From Echria macrotheca (taxonomy: Eukaryota; Ascomycota; Sordariomycetes; Sordariales; Schizotheciaceae), in the NCBI GenBank assembly GCA_030411725.1, contig MU839835.1, forward strand, positions 1,426,001 through 1,490,000: 64,000 nucleotides of DNA, written 5' to 3'. The notes below the pieces were generated by a model, which made no database searches, was not told the DNA's origin, and saw only the letters and a program-made list of their open reading frames with translations. The position numbers were made by a program, and so were the translations under genes. The first letter of the stretch is position 1. Each line of letters starts with the position of its first letter. Below are positions 44,620 through 56,127 of this stretch, in pieces.

Positions 44620-45262
44620 GTTGAGGTCCGAAGCTTTAGTGGAGTCTGGACACTGGAAATCGAGTTATTCAGAAGCGGTTTGGATATTCACGAGGCGTTG
44701 ATGAGGGAGTGCGCTGGACCCTTCAAGCTAGGGAGTTTAGATGTATAAACCAGAATGAATACGGGTCAAATCAGCATGAAAAGATCACTCCTTCAAACTG
44801 TATGTGTTGTTGTCCACTGAGTTACGTCGATTCAGCCAGGGCATCAACCTTCACCGACTTGGCGGGGTTGGGAATCAAGACCCCGCTACAACCCCTGTCA
44901 ATGCCTATCCCTCTTCCCTAAGAAGTCCGTTCTTGATGAGGTACTCCAGGCTCGAGAAGACAATGAGGCATACATACATGTCTCCATTTCTCAGTTGATG
45001 TTGGCTCTTTCCCTAGCGAACTTCAACATTGAAGTGTTCTGACAAGGTGGAGTACATACACAGTGCGAAAGTCTAGAAAGCCACGCGCACCGTGCGTGCC
45101 TGACAATTAAACTAGGGCTGCCCCTCGACGCGGTTCGACGCGACCCCGCCAAATATCCAAACTCAACTGCTTTACTCAAGTGGCAAGACGTCAGCAATAC
45201 GGTTGCACGTAGACGCTCTCGCTTTCAGCTTCACCAGACAAGCTATCAGAACTATATAAGCC
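44620..45262. other. Divergent promoter region amidohydrolase / RPA1
   Basis: No gene seen. The right half carries the tandem TCGACGCG sites described separately. A TATATAAG box at 45253-45260 ends two bases before the RPA1 ATG and so is probably in the leader, not the core promoter. Confidence 0.55.
45125..45142 (+). promoter_or_regulatory. Tandem TCGACGCG sites (MBF/MCB-like) upstream of RPA1
   Basis: Two identical TCGACGCG octamers start exactly 10 bp apart, one helical turn, about 120-138 bases before the start codon. They contain ACGCG, the core of the MluI cell-cycle box bound by the G1/S factor MBF. RPA1 is a classical S-phase gene, so this fits. Binding is inferred. Confidence 0.45.
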
Positions 45263-47250
45263 ATGGCTGAAGCGGTAATAACCCAGGGCGCGGTTGAGTA
45301 AGTGGTTCTCCCCCCAGATTTTGCGTGAGCTGTTGGAGCTGATAATTCGCAGCGCCATCTTCAACGACCCCGAACGCGCGTCCAGAGAATTCCCCGTCCC
45401 CATTCTCCAGTGCCTCCAGGTCAAGACGCTCGACTCCAAGACACCCGGTGCTGCTCCCGACCGCTTCCGTCTCGTCCTGAGCGACGTCAAGAACTATGTC
45501 CAGTGCATGCTCGCCACGCAGGCCAACCATGTCGTCCACGACGGGTTTCTGGATCGCGGCTCGATCATCCGGATGAAATCATACCAGGCGCAGCACCTCA
45601 AGGGAAGAAGCGTTTTAATAGTACTAGACGTGGAGGTGATCGACAGCCTGGGCCGACCGGACAAGATCGGCGACCCCAAGCCCATCGAGGCTCGCGGCGA
45701 GGCCCAGAACACGACCATCGGCGGTGCGGGATTCTACGGTGGCAAGACTGAAGACATGCAAGACTCCAAAGCCCAGGTTCAGAGACAGATAAACACCATG
45801 AACCAGACCAGCAGAGGCGCCGGCGGAGGAGGCGGCGGTGGAGGCACACATGGCGGTACGACCATCTACCCGATCGAGTCACTATCGATGTACTCGCACA
45901 AATGGACGATCAAGGCGCGAGTCACCCAGAAATCCGACATCAAGACGTGGCACAAGGCAAGTGGAGAGGGAAAGCTGTTTAGCGTCAACTTGCTAGACGA
46001 GAGCGGCGAGATCCGCGCTACGGGCTTCAACGACCAGGTCGACCAGTTCTACGAGATGCTACAAGAAGGCAAAGTCTACTACATCTCAACACCCTGCCGA
46101 GTTCAGCTCGCCAAGAAGCAGTTCACCAACCTGCCCAACGACTACGAGCTGACGTTTGAGCGCGACACGTTGATCGAAAAGGCAGAGGACCAGAGCAGCG
46201 TGCCACAAGTGCGCTACAACTTCTGCAGCCTCCAAGATCTCCAAGAGGTGGAGAAGGACGCCACAGTCGACGTTATCGGTGTCCTGAAAGAGGCGCAGGA
46301 GGTGTCCCAGATCGTGTCCAAGACGACGCAGAAGCCGTACGACAAGCGCGAGCTCACGCTGGTCGACGACACGCAGTACTCTGTCCGTGTGACCATCTGG
46401 GGCAAGACGGCCACGGCCTTCGACGCGGCCCCGGGCTCTATCGTCGCCTTCAAGGGGACCAAGGTCGGCGACTTCGGCGGCCGCAGCCTGTCCCTGCTCT
46501 CGTCCGGCACCATGACGGTCAACCCGGACATCCCCGAAGCCCACCGCGTCAAGGGCTGGTTCGACGCGCAGGGCGCGAGCGCCAGCTTCGCGACGCACAG
46601 CAACCTCTCGTCCATGGGCGCCGCCTCGGGACGCACCGACCAGACCAAGTCGATCGCGCAGGTAAAAGAGGAACAGCTCGGCATGGGCGAGAACCCGGAT
46701 TACTTCACGGTGAAGGCAACCGTCGTGCACATCCGCCAGGAGACGTTTGCCTACCCGGCCTGCCTCAACGAGGGCTGCAGCAAGAAGGTGGCCGACATGG
46801 GCGACGGCACGTGGCGCTGCGAAAAGTGCAACATGAACCACGACCGGCCGAACTACCGGTACATTATGAGCCTGAGCGTGAATGACCACACCGGCCAGCT
46901 GTGGCTCAGCTGTTTCGACGACAGCGGACGCATCATCATGGGCGGCAAGAGCGCCAACGAGATCATGGAGCTGCGCGAGACGGACGATACCGCCTTCGCC
47001 GCGGCCTTTGAGGCGGCCAATTGTCGCAAGTATTCGTTCCGGTGCCGGGCCAAGATGGATACCTTTGGTGATACGCAGCGGTATGTGTTTTTGTGCTTTC
47101 ATCTCTGTCCTTGATGGTATGGTATGGTTGGCTGACAAAAGTCGTGATGAAATAAACAGGGTGAGATATCAAGTCATGGGCGCCGCGCCGATCGATTACA
47201 AGTCTGAGGCGCACAAGCTCGCTGAGCTGATTAAGCAGTATTCCATCTGA
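45263..47250 (+). CDS. RFA1: Replication protein A large subunit (RPA70/Rfa1)
   Basis: Exons 45263-45297, 45353-47080 and 47160-47250 encode 617 residues. The short first exon gives MAEAVITQGAVD and joins AIFNDPERA to start the RPA70N domain (to about 110). A Gly-rich linker (about 180-190) follows, then DNA-binding domains A (about 205-300), B and C. The zinc ribbon in domain C is visible as CLNEGCSKKV with WRCEKCNMNHDRP (about 480-510). The last splice restores TQRVRYQVM, and the end HKLAELIKQYSI is the trimerisation helix region. RPA binds single-stranded DNA in replication, repair and checkpoint signalling in the nucleus. Length and order match fungal orthologues. MCB-like sites lie upstream. 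Confidence 0.95.
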
Positions 47251-47854
47251 TTTTTTTTCATCAGAACGGGAAGGGGGCTTTGCGGTGGTGGTGGTGATGA
47301 TCATGGACGGTTAGGTTCTGGTCTCGTACACACACACTCTGGTGCCGAGATGTAGAGATAAAACGGCTGAGATCCGGTGAGTTTTGGGACGAGACAATAA
47401 GAGGGAATCTCGTTGTGGGTAATGCTGTAGATATGACCGGCAGAAGAGAGGGGAGTATGGGGACGGGGTCTCAGAGTCTTATCTAGCTTGGGCGATGAAT
47501 TCCGCTGATTTATTCTGAACTATGGCGCTATGACACGCCGCCGTGAATACTCACCAGACGCTGTTGACTTCTCACTCGCCGGACGATCTACCGGTAGGCT
47601 GGCAATGCTCATATTCATCCAGCCTCATCCGCTGTCTGTTCTCTAATAACGCCTTTGCTCCCAACTGCTGTCTTCACAAGCCTCGTGTCCCGTATTCGGG
47701 GTGTCCCATCCCATCCCGTGTAATCGACAGACCCATCCATGCCCCGCAAAACCTATCTAGCCCGAGGACTGCTCTATCCATACTACCCCCCAAAAATGCT
47801 CGGCGGCTTGAGTTGCTTGCCGCTTCCGGATTCCGTGTCACGATCGGCCGCTCC
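47251..47854. other. 3' intergenic between convergent RPA1 and CSN3
   Basis: Expected to hold both 3' UTRs. Nothing else seen. Confidence 0.6.
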
Positions 47855-49437
47855 TCAAGGCCCTATCATAACACCCGTCATCAAATCCTCGTCCTCTATT
47901 TGCGTCTCGAAATTCGCAACTGGGTCTCGACCATCCTTGTCCTTATTCTTCTGCTCCTTAGACAGGTATCGGAGGTATTCTCGGCTTGTTGTTAACCTGT
48001 CGTTGGTAGCTTTCATCAACGGTTGCAATTGCGCCACCCGGGTCGCGATCCGAGCTATTTGGTCGGCGAAGTCGCGCTCCGAGAGATCTTCAGCCTCGGT
48101 AAAGAACTCCAAGTACCCGGGTTGCCCATTGGCGGGGAGCGTCGGCACCCCTTTCAACATGCCGCCCTTGACCATGTCTACGAGCAGCTGGAATATCTCC
48201 TCGACCGTTTCTAACGGCCCCCCAGTCTCGGCACTTTGCGTCAGCTGGCGTATCTCCTCGAGGGAGATCTTGGTATAGATAGCGCTCAGGTCGACAATTT
48301 TCCACCGCTGGTAATGTGACAGAACCTCGTTCATCAGGCCAAGATTGCCCTCCTCCGCCCAGAACTGTGGACCAAGCGACTCGAACTCGGCCTTGAGGAC
48401 GTCTGCGCTATCGCCCTCGAAAGCTTTCGCAATGGCTGCGTAGGGTTTGCCCAGGACTCCATATGCTTTCTGAGGCCCGCCGTAGGTGAGAGCAGGTAGA
48501 GATGGCGTTTTTCCGGTAAGGAGGAGGCCGACGAGCAGCCATTTTTTGTAGCCTTCAGCCATTATCTTGCTGCAAGTCGTGTCTTTCGAAGGGAATGTGA
48601 TGATTCTCTGCAGCGCGTCGAACGCCCGTTGCCACGAACGCTTCGATATGAAGCAGAGAGCACACTCGTACTCGTAGCGCAGAACCATCGTACTTGATAA
48701 CTTGGTCGTGAAACCATCGTCGAATATAAAAGTCGACGGATACAACTGCATGTCGCAGAGATACTGACCATCGGCTGTCGTGCCTTTCATACCCGGATAG
48801 AACACGACCGTCTGCTCAATGACGGGCAAGACCAGGTCAATATTGTCCGTAGTATACGCCATCTTGACCAGCGCAAGATGGTGACACGTCAGCATGGTTC
48901 CCGTGGGATCGAATCTGAGCAGCGCGGTTGCTAGTAGCTCAACCGCGATAGATGCCTTGCCGACCACCGTTAGCAATCTGGAGTGCAATCAAATCAAGTT
49001 CTCGAAGAGCTCCGCTTACAGGAAATATCACCCCTTCCTCCACCAGACTGAGCAACCTTGATAGCGCGGAAGCAACATATCGCATTTGCCGGCCGTCAAA
49101 CGTTAGGAGAAATTTCGTAATGCACGAGAGCAGTGAACTGTCGGCTTGTGGTGTTTTCTCCCCGCTGAGAACGGCCTGCAAGAGGGCGAGGTATGATATT
49201 GAATTGATGGTTGGGTCGACATGCTGTCTAAGTGTCAGAAGAGTCTCTGGGAGATACCAGATGGTCGGGTCGCACCTTCAGCAGCTCTCGAGCGTGGCTG
49301 GTGAAGGACGAACTGTCGTCCTTGATCAGCTGCTCTAGCCGTTGTAGATGCCGGCGGATCGCCTTGTCGTAGCTCTGGTTATCCGCGGGTTCGGGAGACT
49401 CTGGAAAGTCTAGTAGAACGGGAAGGAATCGTTCCAT
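47855..49437 (-). CDS. csn-3: COP9 signalosome subunit 3 (CSN3)
   Basis: Exons 49437-49276, 49223-49020 and 48955-47855 encode 488 residues. The protein is helical throughout. CSN3 blocks include DPTINSISYLALLQAV, LLRFDPTGTMLTCHHLALV and YGVLGKPYAAIAKAFEGDSAD. The C-terminal PCI domain (about 290-400) includes WKIVDLSAIYTKISLEEIRQLT. Intron 2 was placed using its CTAAC branch point and the AAG acceptor at 48956: the nearer CAG would put the frame into a stop, whereas AAG joins VIFP to ASIAVELLATALLRFDP in phase. CSN3 is a scaffold subunit of the deneddylase that regulates cullin ligases; in fungi the complex affects development, light response and the clock. It is divergent from SPT16. Confidence 0.9.
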
Positions 49438-50674
49438 GGTGTGTGGTTGGGGTGTTGGGTATGGTTCGACCGAAACCGTTTGCGACGACGAGAGCAGTGT
49501 GGGGGAAGCTCGCTTGGCGTGGGGAGGAGGCCCGCCTCGGTCGAATGCTGCTGTTGTAAACTACCGGGATTAGCTCTGTACCGACGCTGCGCCTGAATAG
49601 TTCTGTGGTTTCGCAAGACGGAAACCCTTCCGAGGCGATGAAGGTAACGAAGTCAGGATGTGGGGAGGTTGAGCAACTGGTTGGAGGCTTGGAGCTCCCC
49701 GCACCTGCATTGGACATGGAGGCAGCAGCCGAGACCCACCACACGCGGGTAGCCCCACCATAGTTAACGTTAGCTTAAGACAACAAAGGCACAGCTTAAG
49801 CAGTACTCTGAGCAGTGGATGCAAGTCGTGTAAGTCTATTCGAGATCTTCAGCCCCCAAGATTTCGAAGCTTCAGAATTACAGCAAGCCTTGAAGATTTA
49901 GGAAGAGACCCAAGAAGGTATAGAATAACGTAGGGTTCAAAAATGCTAGACTTTCCGATCAGTCACATGCGGAACCGACCATTATAAAACAGCGCAACAG
50001 CGCGCAGGCCGCGCTGAGGGTTGCAGATGACCTCAAGTACGTACCGACTTCGATACCAAGGGTCTGGCATCTGGTAGTCAGGAAGATGTATATAAGAAAC
50101 CCATTTCCACAGAGTTAGCCAAGAACTAACAGTCCTTCTCCCATTGTGCCAAGTCCCTGCAATCCAACAAAAAATACACTGGTTTTAGACCGTACACTAA
50201 GGTCAAGTGGCTCCAACCCAGTAAGCAAAGCTCAAAGAGCTGGACGTCGAAAATACGTAGCTCTCATGCTGTTCTAGCTGTGGAGATCATACCACAAATC
50301 GTTGGGTACCTGGGTACCTGCCTCAACTTGAGGGTTGAATTCGGGCAACATCTCTCCGTGACCTGCCTTTTTTTCACAGCAGCTGTCGGGGTTAAGAAAG
50401 CCACTCTATACCCAGTTCTGCCTGAGGCACCAATATCCTCGATCAGGTTGCAAGGCAGCACGACGCGCCAAGAATTGGCAGACGCAAGCGCGAACCCCGG
50501 GAATTTTAACGGGCCCTCGAACCGTGGCAAGGCTAAGAGGCTTTGTCCACCCTCCATTTATTTGGTGCCGCAGCATTTTCCATCGCGGCGACAGCAACCT
50601 TCTTCCTTGCATCTCCCCCGCCATTTGGGTTGTTTCGCCATCGCCGACCGCGCGATTTGCTACAACCGCCCATC
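49438..50674. other. Divergent promoter region CSN3 / SPT16
   Basis: No gene recognised in 1.2 kb. The right about 100 bases are a CG/CA-rich leader of SPT16. Confidence 0.5.
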
Positions 50675-53600
50675 ATGGCCGACATCAAGATTGACAGCAA
50701 GGTCTTCCAGGAGCGCATCTCCCATTTCGTCAATGCTTGGAAGGCCGACAAACGATCCGGAGATGCCCTCTTCGGCGGCGTCTCCTCCATCGCCATCCTC
50801 ATGGGCAAGGTCGATGCCAACCCCGAATTCCACAAGAACAATGCCATGCATGTACGTCTTCGGCGCTTGCCCTCGTTTCCAAAAGATGTGCTGACAAGGA
50901 CCTAGTTCTGGCTGCTAGGCTACGAGTTCCCCACGACTCTGATGCTTCTTACCCTCGATACCCTCTACATTCTCACGACCCAGAAAAAAGGTTCGATATC
51001 TTCCTGTCGGCTTCCATCGACTCATTGCTGACACTTCGCAGCGAAATACCTTGACCAGATCAAGGGGGGCAGGTTTCCCGTCGAGGTCCTAGTCCGAGGG
51101 AAAGACAATGCAGAGAACGAGAAGCTCTTCGTAAAAATCACAGACGCCATCAAGGCAGCAGGGGTGAGTCATACATCGGCGCCTAATCAGCATGAGCTAA
51201 TTGGGTTGCACTACCAGAAACGGCTTGGTGTTCTCACCAAAGACACGTCGAAAGGCCCATTCGTCGACGAGTGGAAGAAGGTCTTTGCAGAGAAATGCAA
51301 GGATGTCGAGGAGTTTGACATTGCTCAGGCGCTCTCTGCGGGGGCTTTCTCCGTAAAGGATGAAGCCGAGCTTCGTGCGATGCGCACCTCGTCTAAGGCT
51401 TGCGTTGCACTTCTCACCCCGTACTTCCTCGACGAGATGTCCAATATCCTCGACCAGGACAAGAAGATCAAGCACAGCGCATTGGCTGACAAGGTATACA
51501 ACAAGCTTGAGGATGAGAAGTTCTGGAAGACGGTCTCCCTTCCGAACGGACAACGGCTCCCCAGCGATTTCGACCCCGAGCAATTAGATTGGATCCTTGG
51601 CCCAGTGATCCAGAGCGGCGGAAAGTTCGACCTGAAGTGGCAGTCTGACTCGGATAACGATGTTCTACATCCCGGTGTCATCATTGCCGCCATGGGCCTG
51701 CGTTATAAGTCCTACTGCTCCCAGATTGCGAGAACTTTCATGGTCGACCCAAACAAATCACAAGAGAGCAACTACAAGTTCCTCCTCTCCGTCCACAACC
51801 TCATCCTGAAGGAGATCCGAGATGGAGTCGCTGTCAAAGACGTCTACAACAAAGCTCTGAACCTCGTCAGGTCGAAGAAGCCGGAGCTCGAGAAACACTT
51901 TCTAAAGAACGTAGGCTTCGGTATCGGCCTGGAGACCAAGGACCCGACGCTTATCCTGAGCGGTAAAAATCCGAGAGTGTTGAGAGACGGCATGACGGTT
52001 TGCATCATGACCGGCTTTAGCGACATCCAAAACCCCAACCCTCAGGACAAGGACAGCAAGGTGTACTCGCTGATTGTCATGGACACAGTTCGCGTCACAC
52101 CATCGGAAACTGTTGTTTTCACTGCAGAGGCGCCAATGGATGTTGATGCCACCTCATTTTTCTTCAAGGATGAGGAAGAGGCGCAGCCAACGCCCAAAAA
52201 GGAGAAGCGAGAGCGTGTCGGTGCTGTCGCAACGAAGAACATTACTAGCACAAGACTGCGTTCGGAGCGTGCGACCGCGACTGATGAGGTCGCAGAGAAA
52301 AAGCGCCGAGAACATCAGAAGATACTGGCGGCCAAGAAGCAGAAGGAGGGTTTGGCCAAGTATGCCGAATCCAAAGCTGACCAAAATGGGGTCGAGGTCA
52401 AGAAGTTCAAGCGCTTCGAGTCCTACAAGCGAGACAACCAGTTTCCTCCAAAGGCCAAGGATCTCGGCATTGTGCTCGATCCGAAGAACGTGACCATTGT
52501 CCTCCCCATCATGGGCCGGCCAGTTCCCTTCCATATCAACACAATCAAGAACGTCAGCAAGAGCGACGAGGGGGAGTGGTCGTTCCTCCGTATCAACTTC
52601 TTGTCTCCTGGTCAGGGCGTCGGCAGAAAAGATGACCAGCCATTTGAGGACGCATCGGCCCATTTTGTCAGAAGTTTGACATTCCGGTCAACTGACGGCG
52701 ATCGCTATGCTGAGATTGCCAACCAAATTGGAAATCTCAAGAAAGATGCGGTCAAGAAGGAGCAAGAGAAGAAGGATATGGAGGATGTGGTGGAACAGGA
52801 CAAGCTGGTCGAGATTAGGAGTAAGTTGCCCCGCGCTGAAGAACGAGGCGTTGCTGACACGTAGAACAGATCGACGCCCGGCTGTGTTGGATAACGTATT
52901 CATCCGCCCGGCCATGGAGGGAAAACGAGTGCCTGGAAAAGTAGAGATACACCAGAACGGTATCCGCTACCAATCGCCTCTCAGCACCCAGCAGCGCGTC
53001 GACATCCTATTCTCCAACGTCAGGCATCTTTTCTTTCAGCCTTGTGAGCATGAGTTGATTGTCATCATCCACATCCACCTCAAGGACCCCATTATCGTTG
53101 GGAACAAGAAGAAGACGAAGGACGTCCAATTCTACCGCGAGGCCACGGATATTCAGTTCGATGAGACCGGCAACCGCAAGCGAAAGTACCGCTACGGCGA
53201 CGAAGACGAGTTCGAGGCCGAACAGGAGGAGCGACGCCGGCGAGCGGAGCTCGACCGGCTCTTTAAGGCTTTCGCCGAGAAGATTGCCGAGGCGGGCCGG
53301 AGCGAGAACATCGAAGTCGATATGCCGATGCGAGATCTCGGTTTCCATGGCGTACCCTTCCGTAGCAACGTGTACATCCAGCCGACGACCGAGTGTCTCA
53401 TTCAGATCACGGAGCCTCCTTTTATGGTTCTTACCTTGGAGGATATTGAATGCGCCCATCTGGAGCGTGTCCAGTTCGGCCTGAAAAACTTCGATCTGGT
53501 CTTTGTGTTCAAAGACTTCAGCCGCAGCCCATACCACATCAATACCATCCCTGTGGAATCTCTGGAGGAAGTCAAGGAGTTCCTGAACACCTCTGATATC

Positions 53601-53984
53601 GCCTACTCTGAGGGACCGCTCAACCTCAACTGGTCGGTCATTATGAAAACGGTGACCCAGGATCCTCACCAGTTCTTCCTGGATGGTGGTTGGGGCTTCC
53701 TGCAGAACGACTCGGACGCCGACGATGGTGAAGAGGAGTCGGAAGAAGAGAGCGCGTTCGAGATTGATGACAGCGAACTGGGCGAAGTTTCGGAGTCTAG
53801 CGAGGAAGATTCGGATTACGACTCGAATGCGTCAGCCGACGCCAGCGAGGAAGCCGAGAATAGCGACGAAGAGGAGGGCGAAGATTGGGATGAGCTTGAG
53901 CGCAAGGCTAAGAAGCGCGATCGAGAGAGCGGTCTGGAAGAGGAGGATTTGCGAGCCAATGCTAAAAAGCAGCGCAAGCGCTAA
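50675..53984 (+). CDS. SPT16: FACT complex subunit Spt16
   Basis: Exons 50675-50851, 50906-50990, 51042-51163, 51218-52820 and 52870-53984 encode 1033 residues, the usual length. It begins MADIKIDSKVFQERISHFVN. The aminopeptidase-like (creatinase-fold, inactive) domain covers about 175-430, with HPGVIIAAMGLRYKSYCSQI and FLKNVGFGIGLE. The Spt16 dimerisation and middle domains follow (IPFHIN-like PFHINTIKNVSKSDEG, then RPAMEGKRVPGKVEIHQNG rebuilt across intron 4). The C-terminal tail from about 930 is strongly acidic (EEESEEESAFEIDDSELGEV) and ends in a basic KRKR-like patch. FACT with Pob3 removes and reinstalls H2A-H2B during transcription and replication. All four introns are 49-54 nt with CTGAC or CTAAT branch points. 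Confidence 0.96.
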
Positions 53985-54823
53985 ATTGGTCATCCGTCGC
54001 GCCTCCTTATCTACCAGTCGTCACAGTCTTTGTAGTTTTGTATCAGGGTATTCGGGGGTCAAGGCGGAAACAGGCGGCTATCGGAATTGTACGTTATGAA
54101 GCTGTTCAGCGGCACTTTTTTCGTTTTCTTTGCGTAATCACGGTAATGGAAAGCTGGCTCCTGGGATGTCAGTAGGCGTTGGTCATTCTCGTCAAAATGG
54201 TCTGCGGAGGGGTGGTTATATGCATCAGCGTGGGGGAAGAGACGCGCAATGCTGAGTTAGTACTTTAGAGTAGTAGCTAGCTAGCTCTCAAGTCACTTGG
54301 CTGGGGAACAAACAGGCGGGGCCGAGTATTGCTCTCTCAAGTCATTTCGATTTCATTCAGTCCTCTCTTCGACTACCGTCCGTGCCACCTCCCATCCCAT
54401 CCCGCCCTATGCCAAATGTCTAGTGCTAAAGAAGAGCTTATTCATACAGAGAGTATCAAAGCCAGAGAGGATATATGGGAAGCAAGTGATCAACAGCAGC
54501 CACACACAGTTTTGAGGGGGTGTGCAAAAGGCAGTAAACACGAACGCGGAAAAATCAAAAACACGCGGGGAAGAAAAAACCACAAGAGATTCCCGAAGTC
54601 AATAACCTCCGATAAATGATTTGCCCAGAGACCTAACAACCCTTTCAACGCCGGTGATATAAAAAAAACCAAGAACAAAAACACAAGGACTCGTAATGCA
54701 CACCATTCCCACTTTGGCGTCCTGCCTGCATCACGGTTTCGCGTCGCTCGCTGCCATTTCAAGTCGTTACAATCCATCTCTCCCTCTCTCTCCCTTTTTT
54801 TCTGGAGAAAAAAAAACCCCCAA
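53985..54823. other. 3' intergenic between convergent SPT16 and CDC50
   Basis: AT-rich 3' flanks of both genes. No further gene seen; an A-rich leftover of repeated AAAAA tracts lies at 54.5-54.8 kb. Confidence 0.55.
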
Positions 54824-56127
54824 TCATGGAGCACCCCCGTGGCCTTGGGGCGGCGGAGCTTGGGGCTGGTTCCATGAGAGATACGACGGATCACCTAGCT
54901 TGCGGGGCTTCCAGAGGAAGAAGGAGAGGATGAAGTACACATCGAGCAAGAGGCAGATGCCGCCGACGATCAGGAATATTATCCCCGGCCAGATGTTGCG
55001 AGAGCCCATGGTCGAGAGGGTGGTAATGACAAACGCCTTGCGACCGTTGTACTTCTCAGTCGCGAAATTGGACTCGATGTCGACCTGGTACCGGCCGGCC
55101 TTCATCGACTCGTTCTCGTTGCGCTGGTAGAGCTTGAAGAAGTTGGGCGAGGCGGCGAGCATCATCCAGTTCTGGAAGTGCTCCCAGTTGGCCGGGTTCG
55201 GCGGCGGGTTATCGACGGTATAACCGTCGCGGTAGCGCTCGACCCAGTTGGGCGGCGGCACGATCTGGTCGAGGCTGTACTTTGTCTCGCCGTAGAGGTC
55301 ACGGATGCCGGGCCAGGTGATGCCCGTCGAGTTGTTCATGCGGTACTCGCGGCTGCCGTTGACGCCGCCCTCGTTGCCGGGCGGGTTGAGCAGCACGGGC
55401 GACGAGAAGGTGTCGTTGAACATCGAGTTGGCTACTATGCCGCATGGATAGACTATCTTTCCCGTCCCGTTGGGGTCGTGCGTGATGGGGTCGCAGGTTG
55501 AGCCGTTGATGGTGCTGCCGTCGACGGCGTCTCCGAGCAGCTGCTTGGCGTTGAAGGAGCCGACGTATCGCCGGTGGTTCTGGTAGAAGTTCTCGAGGTG
55601 GTAGTACATGCTGACGGGCGGCTGGAGGTCCTCGGGCAGGTTGAATTGGACGAGACAGAAGTCGTGCTCGACCGAGTAATTGCCGTACGTGACGTTGCGC
55701 TTCACCTGCTGCCATTCGGCCTGTGGCGACTTGAGCGTCTGGTTATCGGAATTCGCGAAGTGCGCGACTATCAATCCCTCGTCCATCGGGCCAAACTTGT
55801 CCTTGGGCGCAGAATGAATGCAGTCGGTGTAATCGATGCTCAGATCTCGCACCTGTTGGTCGCACAGTCAGCATTTCGGTGACTTCTGCAGGAAGAACAC
55901 CAAAGACATACGGTAAAGGCCAGCCATGTGAGGTAGGCGCCGAAGCCGAGATAGACGGCGGCGAGGATAGAGAAGATGGTGACGATGAGCTTGGGCGTCA
56001 GCACACATTGCCAGGCCTTCATGCGCTGCTGGCGGAAGGCCGTGTTGGGCGGGCGGTTCTTGGGCGCATCGACTTCGGAAGCGTCATCCTGGGCGGAATT
56101 ACCGCCGCGACGACGGCGAGGAGCCAT
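54824..56127 (-). CDS. CDC50: CDC50/LEM3 family P4-ATPase (flippase) subunit
   Basis: Exons 56127-55912 and 55852-54824 encode 414 residues. The cytosolic N terminus ends with RPPNTAFRQQRMKAWQCVLTP, a family signature. TM1 is IVTIFSILAAVYLGFGAYLTW (about 50-72), a large lumenal domain has many N-x-S/T sites and paired cysteines (DFCLVQF; CGIVANSMFND), and TM2 is near 370-395 (GIIFLIVGGICLLLDVYFIL). The intron lies just after TM1 and joins AFT to VRDLSIDYTDC in frame. CDC50 proteins chaperone P4-ATPases that flip phosphatidylserine and other lipids in Golgi, endosome and plasma membrane. Which of the fungal paralogues (Cdc50, Lem3, Crf1) it is cannot be settled here. Confidence 0.93.

Noticed and set aside
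45120..45145. TTCGA-containing sequence as a tRNA B box
   Set aside because: No matching T stem, acceptor stem or A box surrounds it; it is explained better as tandem TCGACGCG sites.
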